Positions 56,702 through 64,000 of a DNA stretch of 64,000 bases are shown piece after piece. This DNA comes from Leptospira biflexa (GTDB lineage Bacteria; Spirochaetota; UBA4802; UB4802): NCBI GenBank assembly GCA_020721905.1, contig DYLU01000004.1, positions 1-64,000 on the forward strand, in the 5' to 3' direction. Position 1 is the first letter of the stretch. Each line of letters begins with the position of its first letter. Position numbers and translations under genes: made by a program. The notes under the pieces are model-generated. The model searched no databases. It had not been told where the DNA came from and saw only the letters and a program-made list of their open reading frames with translations.

Positions 56702-57538
56702 ATGACCAGGATACAAATACACACTATCAATACAATAAGTGTAATACTATTTTCTTTTATCACTGCTCAGGTTATTAATCAGAGTGTAAAATTTTTTATT
56801 AAACCAGCTGATTTTAAAAATTATGTACACACAAGGTATAAACCAGCAACAACATCATTAAAGAGTTTTAATGAATATCAATCAATGCTTGATTCTAATT
56901 TCTTCAAAATAGCAACGGTAGATAGCTCCGGCGCAGCTTCAGTAAGCAGTGAAATAAATGAATTAGTAGTATTGGGGACTATCTCCGGTCCCCCAAACAT
57001 TGCAAGGGCTTTAATTAAAAAACAATCTGAAAGCTCTGCACAAATTTATAAGATTGGGATGGATGTATATGGGTTTAAACTCGTTAAAATTAATAATGCA
57101 AAAGTATATTTAAAAAAAGGTGATAAAGTTGAAATTATTGACATGTTTGCTAAAGAAAAATCACCTTCTTCAAGTTCCGAGCCGCAATTATCACAACAAA
57201 GTTCTCCAAATAAAATTGTAAAATCTATCAGTAGGTCAGAAATTCAGCAAAAAGTATTAAACAATCTTGACAATGCGCTGAATGGTGTTAGAGCTGGGCC
57301 ATATCGTGTTGGTGGGAAAATCCAAGGGTTTAAACTTTTTTCGGTTGCTCCTTTTAATATTTTGTATTCAATGGGAGCCCGTAGCGGTGATATTGTTAAA
57401 AGAATTAATGGGCAACCAATCGATAGCACTGAGAAATTGATGAAGATGTGGGAAACATTAAAAACTGATACACGTTTTGTAATTGAACTGGAACGTTCAG
57501 GCCAGATGATTACCTATGATCTGAATGTTTCGGATTAG
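56702..57538 (+). CDS. gspC: Type II secretion protein GspC
   Basis: Inner-membrane protein that links the assembly platform to the outer-membrane secretin. An N-terminal membrane span (SVILFSFITAQVINQSVKFF) is followed by the HR domain (about 80-150) and a C-terminal PDZ domain (GFKLFSVAPFNILYSMGARS, GDIVKRINGQPID), where it helps recognise substrates. At 278 residues it is normal in size. It is the first gene of the type II operon and precedes gspD by 41 bases. Confidence 0.88.
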   Translation: MTRIQIHTINTISVILFSFITAQVINQSVKFFIKPADFKNYVHTRYKPATTSLKSFNEYQSMLDSNFFKIATVDSSGAASVSSEINELVVLGTISGPPNIARALIKKQSESSAQIYKIGMDVYGFKLVKINNAKVYLKKGDKVEIIDMFAKEKSPSSSSEPQLSQQSSPNKIVKSISRSEIQQKVLNNLDNALNGVRAGPYRVGGKIQGFKLFSVAPFNILYSMGARSGDIVKRINGQPIDSTEKLMKMWETLKTDTRFVIELERSGQMITYDLNVSD

Positions 57539-57579
57539 AAAACATATACTATTAAATATATGGCTTTACTGGTGGTTCA

Positions 57580-59439
57580 ATGAAAAAAAATAAATTATAT
57601 CTAAATTACTATCTGTTTACTGTGCTTTCATATGTATTAATTATATCCATCCTTTATGCTCAACAGGAAAATACTAATCCTGAAAAACCTGGCCAGCCCC
57701 AATCTCCACAGGCTGAAATTATTACACCAAAAGATGAGCCAAAAGAACCTCAGACTAAACCAGAAATTAAGAAGGAAAAAATTAAAGTAAAAAAGAAAGA
57801 AGAAGAAAAATATTTTACCCTCAACTTTAAAGATGTTGAGTTATCTGAATTTTTAAGCGTTATGAGCCAGCTTACAGGGAAAAATATTGTTATTGATGAG
57901 CGCATCAGAGGTAAAATTACAATTTCATCAGTAAAGAAGATACCTGTCAAAGATGCATACGAAGTAATGAAGGCAATCCTTGAATTAAAAGGATTTGCAG
58001 TAGTTGAATCCGAAAACCTTATAAAAATATTACCCATAAAGGATGCAATTAAGAAAAATGTTGAAGTAATTATTGATACTACAAAAAAGCAGATTATTCC
58101 TTCAGATGACCAGACCATTACGTATTTACAGGAAATCAGAAATGCTGACGCAGAACAAATAGCAAATGTTTTGAGAGCATTAAAATCACCCAATACTGAC
58201 ATTATTGTTTACCGGGATTTAAATATAATTATTTACAGCGGCACAGCATCAGAAATACAGGGTTTAATCAAAATTGCATCCTCACTTGATAAAAAAATTC
58301 AGGAACTTGAAATTGATAAAACAGTAAAAGGCAATATTAATGTTGTTCATCTTGAAAATGCTGATGCGGAAAAGCTGGCGGCAGTTCTATCCAGGATACC
58401 TTTTGCAGAGTATGCTGCAATTAGTAAAGGCGAACAATCACAGCAGGTAGACGTTACCAAACAGGCACAGCAAATAGCTCAGGCTAAAGCGGCAATAACT
58501 GATAAACAAAAACTATCGATCATAGCTAATAAAGAAACCAATTCACTGATAATAACAGCCAAACCTGAAGAATTCAGAATGATAAAAAATATCATAGATC
58601 AGCTTGATATTGTACGTGAACAGGTTTTAATTGAAGCATTAATTATTGAAGTATCTGCAGATAGCGGCTGGGGGTTTGGGATAGACTGGATGCTGGGCGA
58701 CCAATATAGCTCACATCTTTATGGCGGATCATCAATTCAGGGAACCCCGCCATCGTATACACTTCCCTCAGGCATGACAGGTAAAAAAATTGCAGTGCCA
58801 TTAACTACAGGATTCCAGATTGGTTATCTTTCAGATAAATCCATGTTGGGCTTTGCATTGTTAAATGCAACTGGTGCAGAAAAACATTATAATATTCTGT
58901 CCACACCACAAATCCTTACAACTGATAATCAGGAGGCAGAGATAAATGTTGGAGAAGAAATTCCTGTACCAACCAACAACAGAATAAGCGATACCGGCGT
59001 CCAATTTTATACCTATGAATATAAATCGGTTGGAGTAAAACTCAAGTTAACTCCTCATATTACATCCCAAAACAGCATTACCTTAGACTTATATCAGGAA
59101 GTTAATTCCGTTCTTGGCCAAACAACAGTGCTTGAATCAGGATCAGTTATACCTCCTAAATTGGGTAAGCGGGATATTAAAACAAAAATTAATATTGCAG
59201 ATGGGAAAACAATAGTAGTAGGAGGATTAATTACTAACAACAAAAGTATTGAAGAAACAAAAGTCCCTATTTTGGGCGATATACCGTTGTTAGGCTGGTT
59301 TTTTAAACGCAAAGTTGTTGAATACAAAAAAACCAATCTTCTGGTATTTATTACACCACATATTGTTACAAAACAATCAAAGATTGATGCGTTAACTGAA
59401 CAAAAACGCGAAGAACAAAGAAGATTACAATTAAACTAG
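57580..59439 (+). CDS. gspD: Type II secretin GspD
   Basis: Outer-membrane channel of the type II system. A signal peptide (ending near ILYA-Q) is followed by a Pro/Lys-rich linker, the N0-N3 domains (about 75-340: YFTLNFKDVELSEFLSVM) and the secretin core with VREQVLIEALIIEVSADSG, the gate region and the closing KRDIKTKINIADGKTIVVGG and VPILGDIPLLGWFFKRK. At 619 residues it is compact. A C-terminal S domain is short. It needs a pilotin, none of which is adjacent. Confidence 0.95.
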   Translation: MKKNKLYLNYYLFTVLSYVLIISILYAQQENTNPEKPGQPQSPQAEIITPKDEPKEPQTKPEIKKEKIKVKKKEEEKYFTLNFKDVELSEFLSVMSQLTGKNIVIDERIRGKITISSVKKIPVKDAYEVMKAILELKGFAVVESENLIKILPIKDAIKKNVEVIIDTTKKQIIPSDDQTITYLQEIRNADAEQIANVLRALKSPNTDIIVYRDLNIIIYSGTASEIQGLIKIASSLDKKIQELEIDKTVKGNINVVHLENADAEKLAAVLSRIPFAEYAAISKGEQSQQVDVTKQAQQIAQAKAAITDKQKLSIIANKETNSLIITAKPEEFRMIKNIIDQLDIVREQVLIEALIIEVSADSGWGFGIDWMLGDQYSSHLYGGSSIQGTPPSYTLPSGMTGKKIAVPLTTGFQIGYLSDKSMLGFALLNATGAEKHYNILSTPQILTTDNQEAEINVGEEIPVPTNNRISDTGVQFYTYEYKSVGVKLKLTPHITSQNSITLDLYQEVNSVLGQTTVLESGSVIPPKLGKRDIKTKINIADGKTIVVGGLITNNKSIEETKVPILGDIPLLGWFFKRKVVEYKKTNLLVFITPHIVTKQSKIDALTEQKREEQRRLQLN

Positions 59440-59441
59440 CT

Positions 59442-61142
59442 ATGATAGGAATTAAGAATAAAAAAATTGGGCAAATATTAATTGATAAAAGATTAATTAC
59501 CAATGAAGATCTTCAGGATGCCCTTCTAACGCAACAGACAACACCTTTGAAAATAGGCCAGATCCTTATAAAAAAAGGGTTAATTAATGAATCAGATTTG
59601 TTAAAAGCACTATCAGCCCAATTTTCAATGGAATATGCTGAAACACTGAATTTTTCTGATGATGAAAATATACTCAAATCAATTCCTGCACAGTTTCTCA
59701 AGAGATATAAAATAGCACCCTACTCTGTAAAAAAGAATATTATTAAAGTTGCCATCAATGATCCTTTAATGATTCAGCCATTAGATAACATTAAGATTAT
59801 CTTTGAAAATTACAAGATTATGCCTGTCATATCAACTGAAAAAGAAATTTTAAAAATAATTAATAATCATTATGAACTTAGCAAAGATAACTCAACAACA
59901 TCAGTAATAGAAAACCTTGAAGAATCAGATTTTGAAATTTTAACATCCCCCATAACTGAAACTGAAGATATTCTGGATATGGCCAATGAAGCGCCAATTA
60001 TCCGTCTTGTTAATACTGTAATTAAACAAGCCATAGAAGACCGGGCAAGCGATATACACATAGAACCATTTGAAAAAGATCTTGTCATACGCTTCAGAGT
60101 TGATGGTATTTTATACAATATGTTTACTCCACCAAAGAAATACCAGGCAGCTATTATATCACGAATAAAAATCATGGCTAATTTAAACATTGCCGAAAAC
60201 CGTCTTCCTCAGGATGGTAGAATACAATTAAAAGTTGGAGGGAAGGATATAGATATCCGTGTTTCAGTATTCCCCACATATTATGGCGAACGTATTGTTT
60301 TGCGATTACTCAATAAGAGTGACATGAAATTTGATCTCGATTCTCTGGGGTTTTCCAAAGAAACATTAAATGTATTTAACGAATTAATCAAAAAAACACA
60401 TGGGATAATACTGGTTACAGGACCAACTGGTAGCGGTAAAACAACAACATTATACAGCGTTTTAACACGACTTAATACTGCCGATGTAAACATCCTAACT
60501 GTGGAAGACCCAATAGAATATCAGCTTCATGGTGTTGGGCAAATGCAGGTTAAGCCAAAAATAGACCTTACCTTTGCAGCAGGACTAAGGTCAATTTTAC
60601 GTCAGGACCCTGATATTATAATGGTTGGTGAAATACGCGATTTAGAAACAGCCGAAATTGCAATCCAGGCAGCCTTGACCGGTCATAGAGTTTTTTCAAC
60701 TATTCACACCAATGATGCTGCCAGCGGAATTACCCGTCTGCTTGATATGGGTGTTGAACCATTTCTCATTGCGTCATCAGTCAATGCATTTTTAGCTCAA
60801 CGGTTGGTACGCACCATATGCCCTCACTGTAAACAATCATACAAACCCGATCCTGTTGTGCTCAAAGATCTGGGCATGAAGGCCTCTCAAATTCAGGGGA
60901 AAAAATTATACAGAGGCAAGGGCTGTGATAAATGTATCAACACTGGCTATTTAGGCAGAACCGGAATTTATGAGCTACTCCCTGTTACCAATGACATACG
61001 CAAGTTAATCATGGAACACGCTGATGCAGTACAGATTAAAGAAAAAGCCATTTCCAGTGGCATGAAAACACTGCTTCAGGATGGTGTTGAAAAAGCTCTT
61101 CAGGGCATTACAACGTTAGAAGAAGTATTGCGGGTTAGTTAA
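59442..61142 (+). CDS. gspE: Type II secretion ATPase GspE
   Basis: Cytoplasmic ATPase that drives pseudopilus assembly. The N-terminal GspE_N domain (about 1-150) is followed by the catalytic part: Walker A GPTGSGKTTT (about 327-336), the Asp box, Walker B IIMVGEIRDLETAEIA, and a zinc tetracysteine (CPHC near 460, CDKC near 495). The length of 566 and the C-terminal GRTGIYELLPV match the family. It starts two bases after gspD, so translation is coupled. Confidence 0.97.
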   Translation: MIGIKNKKIGQILIDKRLITNEDLQDALLTQQTTPLKIGQILIKKGLINESDLLKALSAQFSMEYAETLNFSDDENILKSIPAQFLKRYKIAPYSVKKNIIKVAINDPLMIQPLDNIKIIFENYKIMPVISTEKEILKIINNHYELSKDNSTTSVIENLEESDFEILTSPITETEDILDMANEAPIIRLVNTVIKQAIEDRASDIHIEPFEKDLVIRFRVDGILYNMFTPPKKYQAAIISRIKIMANLNIAENRLPQDGRIQLKVGGKDIDIRVSVFPTYYGERIVLRLLNKSDMKFDLDSLGFSKETLNVFNELIKKTHGIILVTGPTGSGKTTTLYSVLTRLNTADVNILTVEDPIEYQLHGVGQMQVKPKIDLTFAAGLRSILRQDPDIIMVGEIRDLETAEIAIQAALTGHRVFSTIHTNDAASGITRLLDMGVEPFLIASSVNAFLAQRLVRTICPHCKQSYKPDPVVLKDLGMKASQIQGKKLYRGKGCDKCINTGYLGRTGIYELLPVTNDIRKLIMEHADAVQIKEKAISSGMKTLLQDGVEKALQGITTLEEVLRVS

Positions 61143-61145
61143 GCC

Positions 61146-62396
61146 ATGATATTTGAATACATTGCTCTAACCAATAAAGGTGAAACAGTAGCAGACATAA
61201 TTGATGCACCATCTGAAGTCATTGCACGTCAACGCTTACGAGCTAACGGATTATACATAGTAAAAATTTCAAAACAGGATTCCAAATTATCAGCTACTCC
61301 TGAAATTTCAACAAATATATTCAACACAATAATTGACAGGATATCATATTATATTAGTTTACAACTAAGTGCAAAAGAAATAAGTACATTTTCACGACAA
61401 TTATCGACCATGCTTAAAGCCGGCATGCCTCTTTTGGCATCAATATCAACAATTATTGACCAGATAGAAAACCCAATCTTTAAAAGAGCTATCATTGATA
61501 TTAAAACAAAAGTTGAAGAAGGATCATCTCTGTCTAATGCACTTGAAAGGCATCATTATATTTTTAATGAAATGTATATCAATATGATTCGGGTTGGTGA
61601 AAGTTTAGGTTCACTTGATAATGCTCTTGAACGCTTAGCTGATTTAGAAGAAAAGAAAAATTTATTAAAAAGTAAAGTCCAATCTGCATTATGGTATCCA
61701 GCTTTTATGATAATGTTTGCTATTGCAGTTGTTACTTTCTTAATGGTAAGCATCATACCTTCATTGGGCAGAATGTTTGCAGAATTAGGTAAAGATTTAC
61801 CTATACCAACAAAAATAGTAATGGGACTCAGTAATTTTATTACTTCATTCTGGTATGTTATTATTATAATTATTATACTATGCATTTATTATTTTAACCG
61901 ATACAAAAAAACAGACGAAGGGCAAAGAAAGATAGATGGATTAAAGTTAAAATTACCAGTAGTAAGCTCGCTGTATAAGAAAATACTGATCCATAGATTT
62001 ACATATAATTTAGGAATTCTATTATCTAACCGTGTTGATGTAATTAAATCATTTGAGATAGTTCAGCGCTTAATGCGAAATGTTCTTATAGAAGAAAATA
62101 TTAAAAAAGCAGCCAAAATGGTACAGGAAGGTTCTTCAATTTCAAATGCATTATCAAAAGAAAGGTTTTTGCCACAATACATCATTGGTATGATTGCCGC
62201 AGGTGAATCAAGTGATACTGTAGATGAAATGCTGCTTAACATTGGCAAAATATATGAAAATGAAATTGAATTATCAATTAATAGCATGACAAGCCTTATA
62301 GAACCTATCATTATTGTTTGTATGGGATTTGTTATTGGCTTGATAGTAATATCTGTACTATTACCAATTTTTGAAATGAATTTAATAGTTAAATAA
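61146..62396 (+). CDS. gspF: Type II secretion platform protein GspF
   Basis: Inner-membrane platform protein with two homologous cytoplasmic domains (T2SSF). The first has LSAKEISTFSRQLSTMLKAG and its second copy begins near KKILIHRFTYNLGILL; three membrane spans lie about at 180-205, 225-248 and 385-410. It binds GspE and moves the pseudopilus. Length 416 is typical. It starts 3 bases after gspE. Confidence 0.95.
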   Translation: MIFEYIALTNKGETVADIIDAPSEVIARQRLRANGLYIVKISKQDSKLSATPEISTNIFNTIIDRISYYISLQLSAKEISTFSRQLSTMLKAGMPLLASISTIIDQIENPIFKRAIIDIKTKVEEGSSLSNALERHHYIFNEMYINMIRVGESLGSLDNALERLADLEEKKNLLKSKVQSALWYPAFMIMFAIAVVTFLMVSIIPSLGRMFAELGKDLPIPTKIVMGLSNFITSFWYVIIIIIILCIYYFNRYKKTDEGQRKIDGLKLKLPVVSSLYKKILIHRFTYNLGILLSNRVDVIKSFEIVQRLMRNVLIEENIKKAAKMVQEGSSISNALSKERFLPQYIIGMIAAGESSDTVDEMLLNIGKIYENEIELSINSMTSLIEPIIIVCMGFVIGLIVISVLLPIFEMNLIVK

Positions 62397-62429
62397 TTTA
62401 TCATACAACGTTTTTTAAGGAGGAAAAAT

Positions 62430-62906
62430 ATGAAATTACAGAGTTTGCTTCTGATTTTTAAAAAAATTTTAAAATATATTAATAACAATAAGGGCTTTAC
62501 GCTTATAGAATTGTTAATTGTCATAACTATAATTGCAATACTATCAGTTGTAGTTGTCCCCAGATTTATGGATATACCTCAAAAAGCAAAGGTTGAAGCT
62601 TCACATCAGCAGATAGCTGCATTTTCAATGGCTCTGGACCATTATTATCTGGATAATGGCAACTATCCAACTACTGAACAGGGTCTTCAGGCACTCATTG
62701 AAAAACCAACCACTGATCCCATCCCGCAGAATTACAATCCTAAAGGTTATATGGATAAAAAGAAAATTCCAAATGACCCATGGGGCAACCCTTACATTTA
62801 TAATTGTCCCGGGCAGCATGGAAATGACTATGAGATAATGAGTTATGGCGCTGACGGCAAAGAAGGTGGAAGTGGATTTGATGCTGACATAACAAGCTGG
62901 CAATAA
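62430..62906 (+). CDS. gspG: Major pseudopilin GspG
   Basis: Main subunit of the type II pseudopilus. The prepilin peptidase site is [18 protein letters not shown], with cleavage after Gly22, so the leader is long (22 residues). The C-terminal Ca2+-site region is seen in [13 protein letters not shown] and [18 protein letters not shown]. The ribosome site AAGGAGG is the strongest in the operon, which fits a highly made subunit. Total length 158. Confidence 0.96.
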   Translation: MKLQSLLLIFKKILKYINNNKGFTLIELLIVITIIAILSVVVVPRFMDIPQKAKVEASHQQIAAFSMALDHYYLDNGNYPTTEQGLQALIEKPTTDPIPQNYNPKGYMDKKKIPNDPWGNPYIYNCPGQHGNDYEIMSYGADGKEGGSGFDADITSWQ

Positions 62907-62920
62907 ACAATTAGTTATGT

Positions 62921-63490
62921 ATGATAAAATGCCTTAAAACAAATAACAACGGCTTTACATTAATTGAACTGATAGTGGTTATTGCAGTTTTTTCTATATT
63001 GTCTATTGTTGTGATGCCACGTATTATTAATTATCTTTCATCAGCACGGGATAATTTTTTAATTTTCAGTACGATAGTTACAAAAACGTTTGATGACGCA
63101 TTTATTAACCATCGTAACAATTTTATTGTAATCCATTGTCAAAGTCAGGAAAATGACATTGCAGAGATCCCCAATACACTATTTGAACGTACAAATGGTA
63201 TATCGGTAGCAATTCTTAATGATAATTCAGAATTTATAGATAATCCAAATAAATTATTAAAAAACAGGGAATTCCCCGATTCATTTGTTATAAAAGAAGT
63301 GCTGCTGCCAGATGGTTCAAGCTTTACTTCCGGTAATGTTATACTACCAGTATATTCATCCGGAACAACCAGTGGAGCTATTGTACATATACTAACAAAT
63401 AATGAGGAAGAATGGTCTTTGATTATTAAACCATATATAAAAGTCCCCAAAGTAGTAAAAGGGTATACCACGTATGAAGATATCAAATAA
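62921..63490 (+). CDS. gspH: Minor pseudopilin GspH
   Basis: A type IV-like prepilin (NG-FTLIELIVVIAVFSIL, cut after Gly11) with a 170-residue body of beta-rich sequence. By position between gspG and gspI, and by its length, it should be GspH. The body is poorly conserved across species, as usual. Its last 17 bases overlap gspI. Confidence 0.8.
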   Translation: MIKCLKTNNNGFTLIELIVVIAVFSILSIVVMPRIINYLSSARDNFLIFSTIVTKTFDDAFINHRNNFIVIHCQSQENDIAEIPNTLFERTNGISVAILNDNSEFIDNPNKLLKNREFPDSFVIKEVLLPDGSSFTSGNVILPVYSSGTTSGAIVHILTNNEEEWSLIIKPYIKVPKVVKGYTTYEDIK

Positions 63491-63851
63491 AGGGTTTACC
63501 CTGATAGAAATTCTTGTTTCAATAGCAATATTATCAATTGCCATGTTAGGCATTATGAGCGCAGTGTCATCAGGGATATTCGGAATTACTAAAAACAAAA
63601 ACTTAACCATAGCAATGCTCATAGCCCAGAGCCAGATGAATAGATTTTTGATAGACAACCAACGTGGCCCTGATCTGCAGGATGAACCAATTCAAGATTA
63701 TCCAGGTTTCAGCTTTTCACGAACTATCACCCGTTATGAAAATGCAATGATTGGGCCTATAGATGCATATAAGGTTGTGATCACTGTTAAATGGCTGGAA
63801 AGACAGCAGGAGCGCTCTTATAGCATATCATATATATATCCAAAACGATAA
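63474..63851 (+). CDS. gspI: Minor pseudopilin GspI
   Basis: A 125-residue prepilin with [19 protein letters not shown] (cut after Gly7). The body contains MLIAQSQMNRFLIDNQR and a C-terminal PIDAYKVVITVKWLERQQE, the typical GspI end. It is a tip component with GspJ and GspK. The ATG lies inside gspH and the stop is 2 bases before gspJ. Confidence 0.88.
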   Translation: MKISNKGFTLIEILVSIAILSIAMLGIMSAVSSGIFGITKNKNLTIAMLIAQSQMNRFLIDNQRGPDLQDEPIQDYPGFSFSRTITRYENAMIGPIDAYKVVITVKWLERQQERSYSISYIYPKR

Positions 63852-63853
63852 TA

Positions 63854-64000
63854 TGAAACGTTTTAAATGTTTACATATAAAGAACGATGGATTCACGCTC
63901 ATTGAAATTCTGGTAGCAACAGCAGTATCATCTATTATTCTGCTTATGATTTATACTATACATCACTCAATTATTCAATCAGTGAACAGTTTATCAAAAA
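63854..64000 (+). CDS. gspJ: Minor pseudopilin GspJ, truncated by the right edge
   Basis: Only 49 codons are in the window. The prepilin motif is DG-FTLIEILVATAVSSII (cut after Gly13). By order and spacing it is GspJ, the tip pseudopilin. The rest, probably followed by gspK, lies beyond the window. Confidence 0.8.

Overview
The window reads as a low-GC Gram-negative chromosome, most likely an uncultured spirochaete of the Leptospira side of the phylum. Evidence: a flgG-flgA-flgH-flgI-flgJ rod and ring operon, 7TMR-type receptors fused to a SpoIIE phosphatase, a gspC-J type II secretion operon, LolCE/LolD lipoprotein export, outer-membrane-type proteins and a tRNA gene without encoded CCA. The phylum call is an inference from gene content; no rRNA gene is present. 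No CRISPR array, transposase or prophage was seen.

Layout. 1-6.2 kb: truncated LysM/M23 peptidase, tRNA-Thr(CGU), a chemotaxis receptor, an FmdB zinc ribbon and a large unknown protein. 6.3-9.7 kb (minus): mltG, a U32 peptidase-family enzyme and hisS. 9.8-18.8 kb: a TPR protein, etfBA, a barrel-like protein, recO/CorC-type genes and a K+-dependent membrane pyrophosphatase. 19-23.4 kb: a possible structured leader or small RNA, then purL (fused PurS-like domain) and purQ. 23.5-29.1 kb: a giant hybrid histidine kinase whose reading frame is broken at an A9 tract, and a MORN-type lipoprotein. 29.3-32.6 kb: flagellar genes. 32.8-36.4 kb: lolCE, lolD and a beta-CASP nuclease. 36.5-40.9 kb: an acyl-CoA ligase and two acyl-CoA dehydrogenases around a small XRE regulator and a repeated operator; with etfBA this is an acyl-CoA oxidation module. 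42.5-53.9 kb: the most interesting locus. 54-56.5 kb: a SpoIIE-type phosphatase and a small protein with an Sm-like pattern. 56.7-64 kb: gspC-D-E-F-G-H-I-J, cut by the right edge.

The 42.5-53.9 kb locus looks like a complete sulfoquinovose catabolic cluster of the transketolase (sulfo-TK) type: a GPH symporter, an L-fucose-isomerase-like sugar isomerase, a sulfoquinovosidase with all the sulfonate-recognition residues I can check, a split transketolase, an RpiB-like isomerase that has lost the phosphate-binding arginines, a DASS-type anion transporter and a divergent ROK repressor. A shared near-palindromic operator sits between the -35 and -10 of both minus-strand operons, and a third copy lies in front of the small Sm-like gene. 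No enzyme for the expected C2 product, sulfoacetaldehyde, is encoded in the window.

Other points: an octamer CGATAGTT / AACTATCG occurs far more often than base composition predicts.
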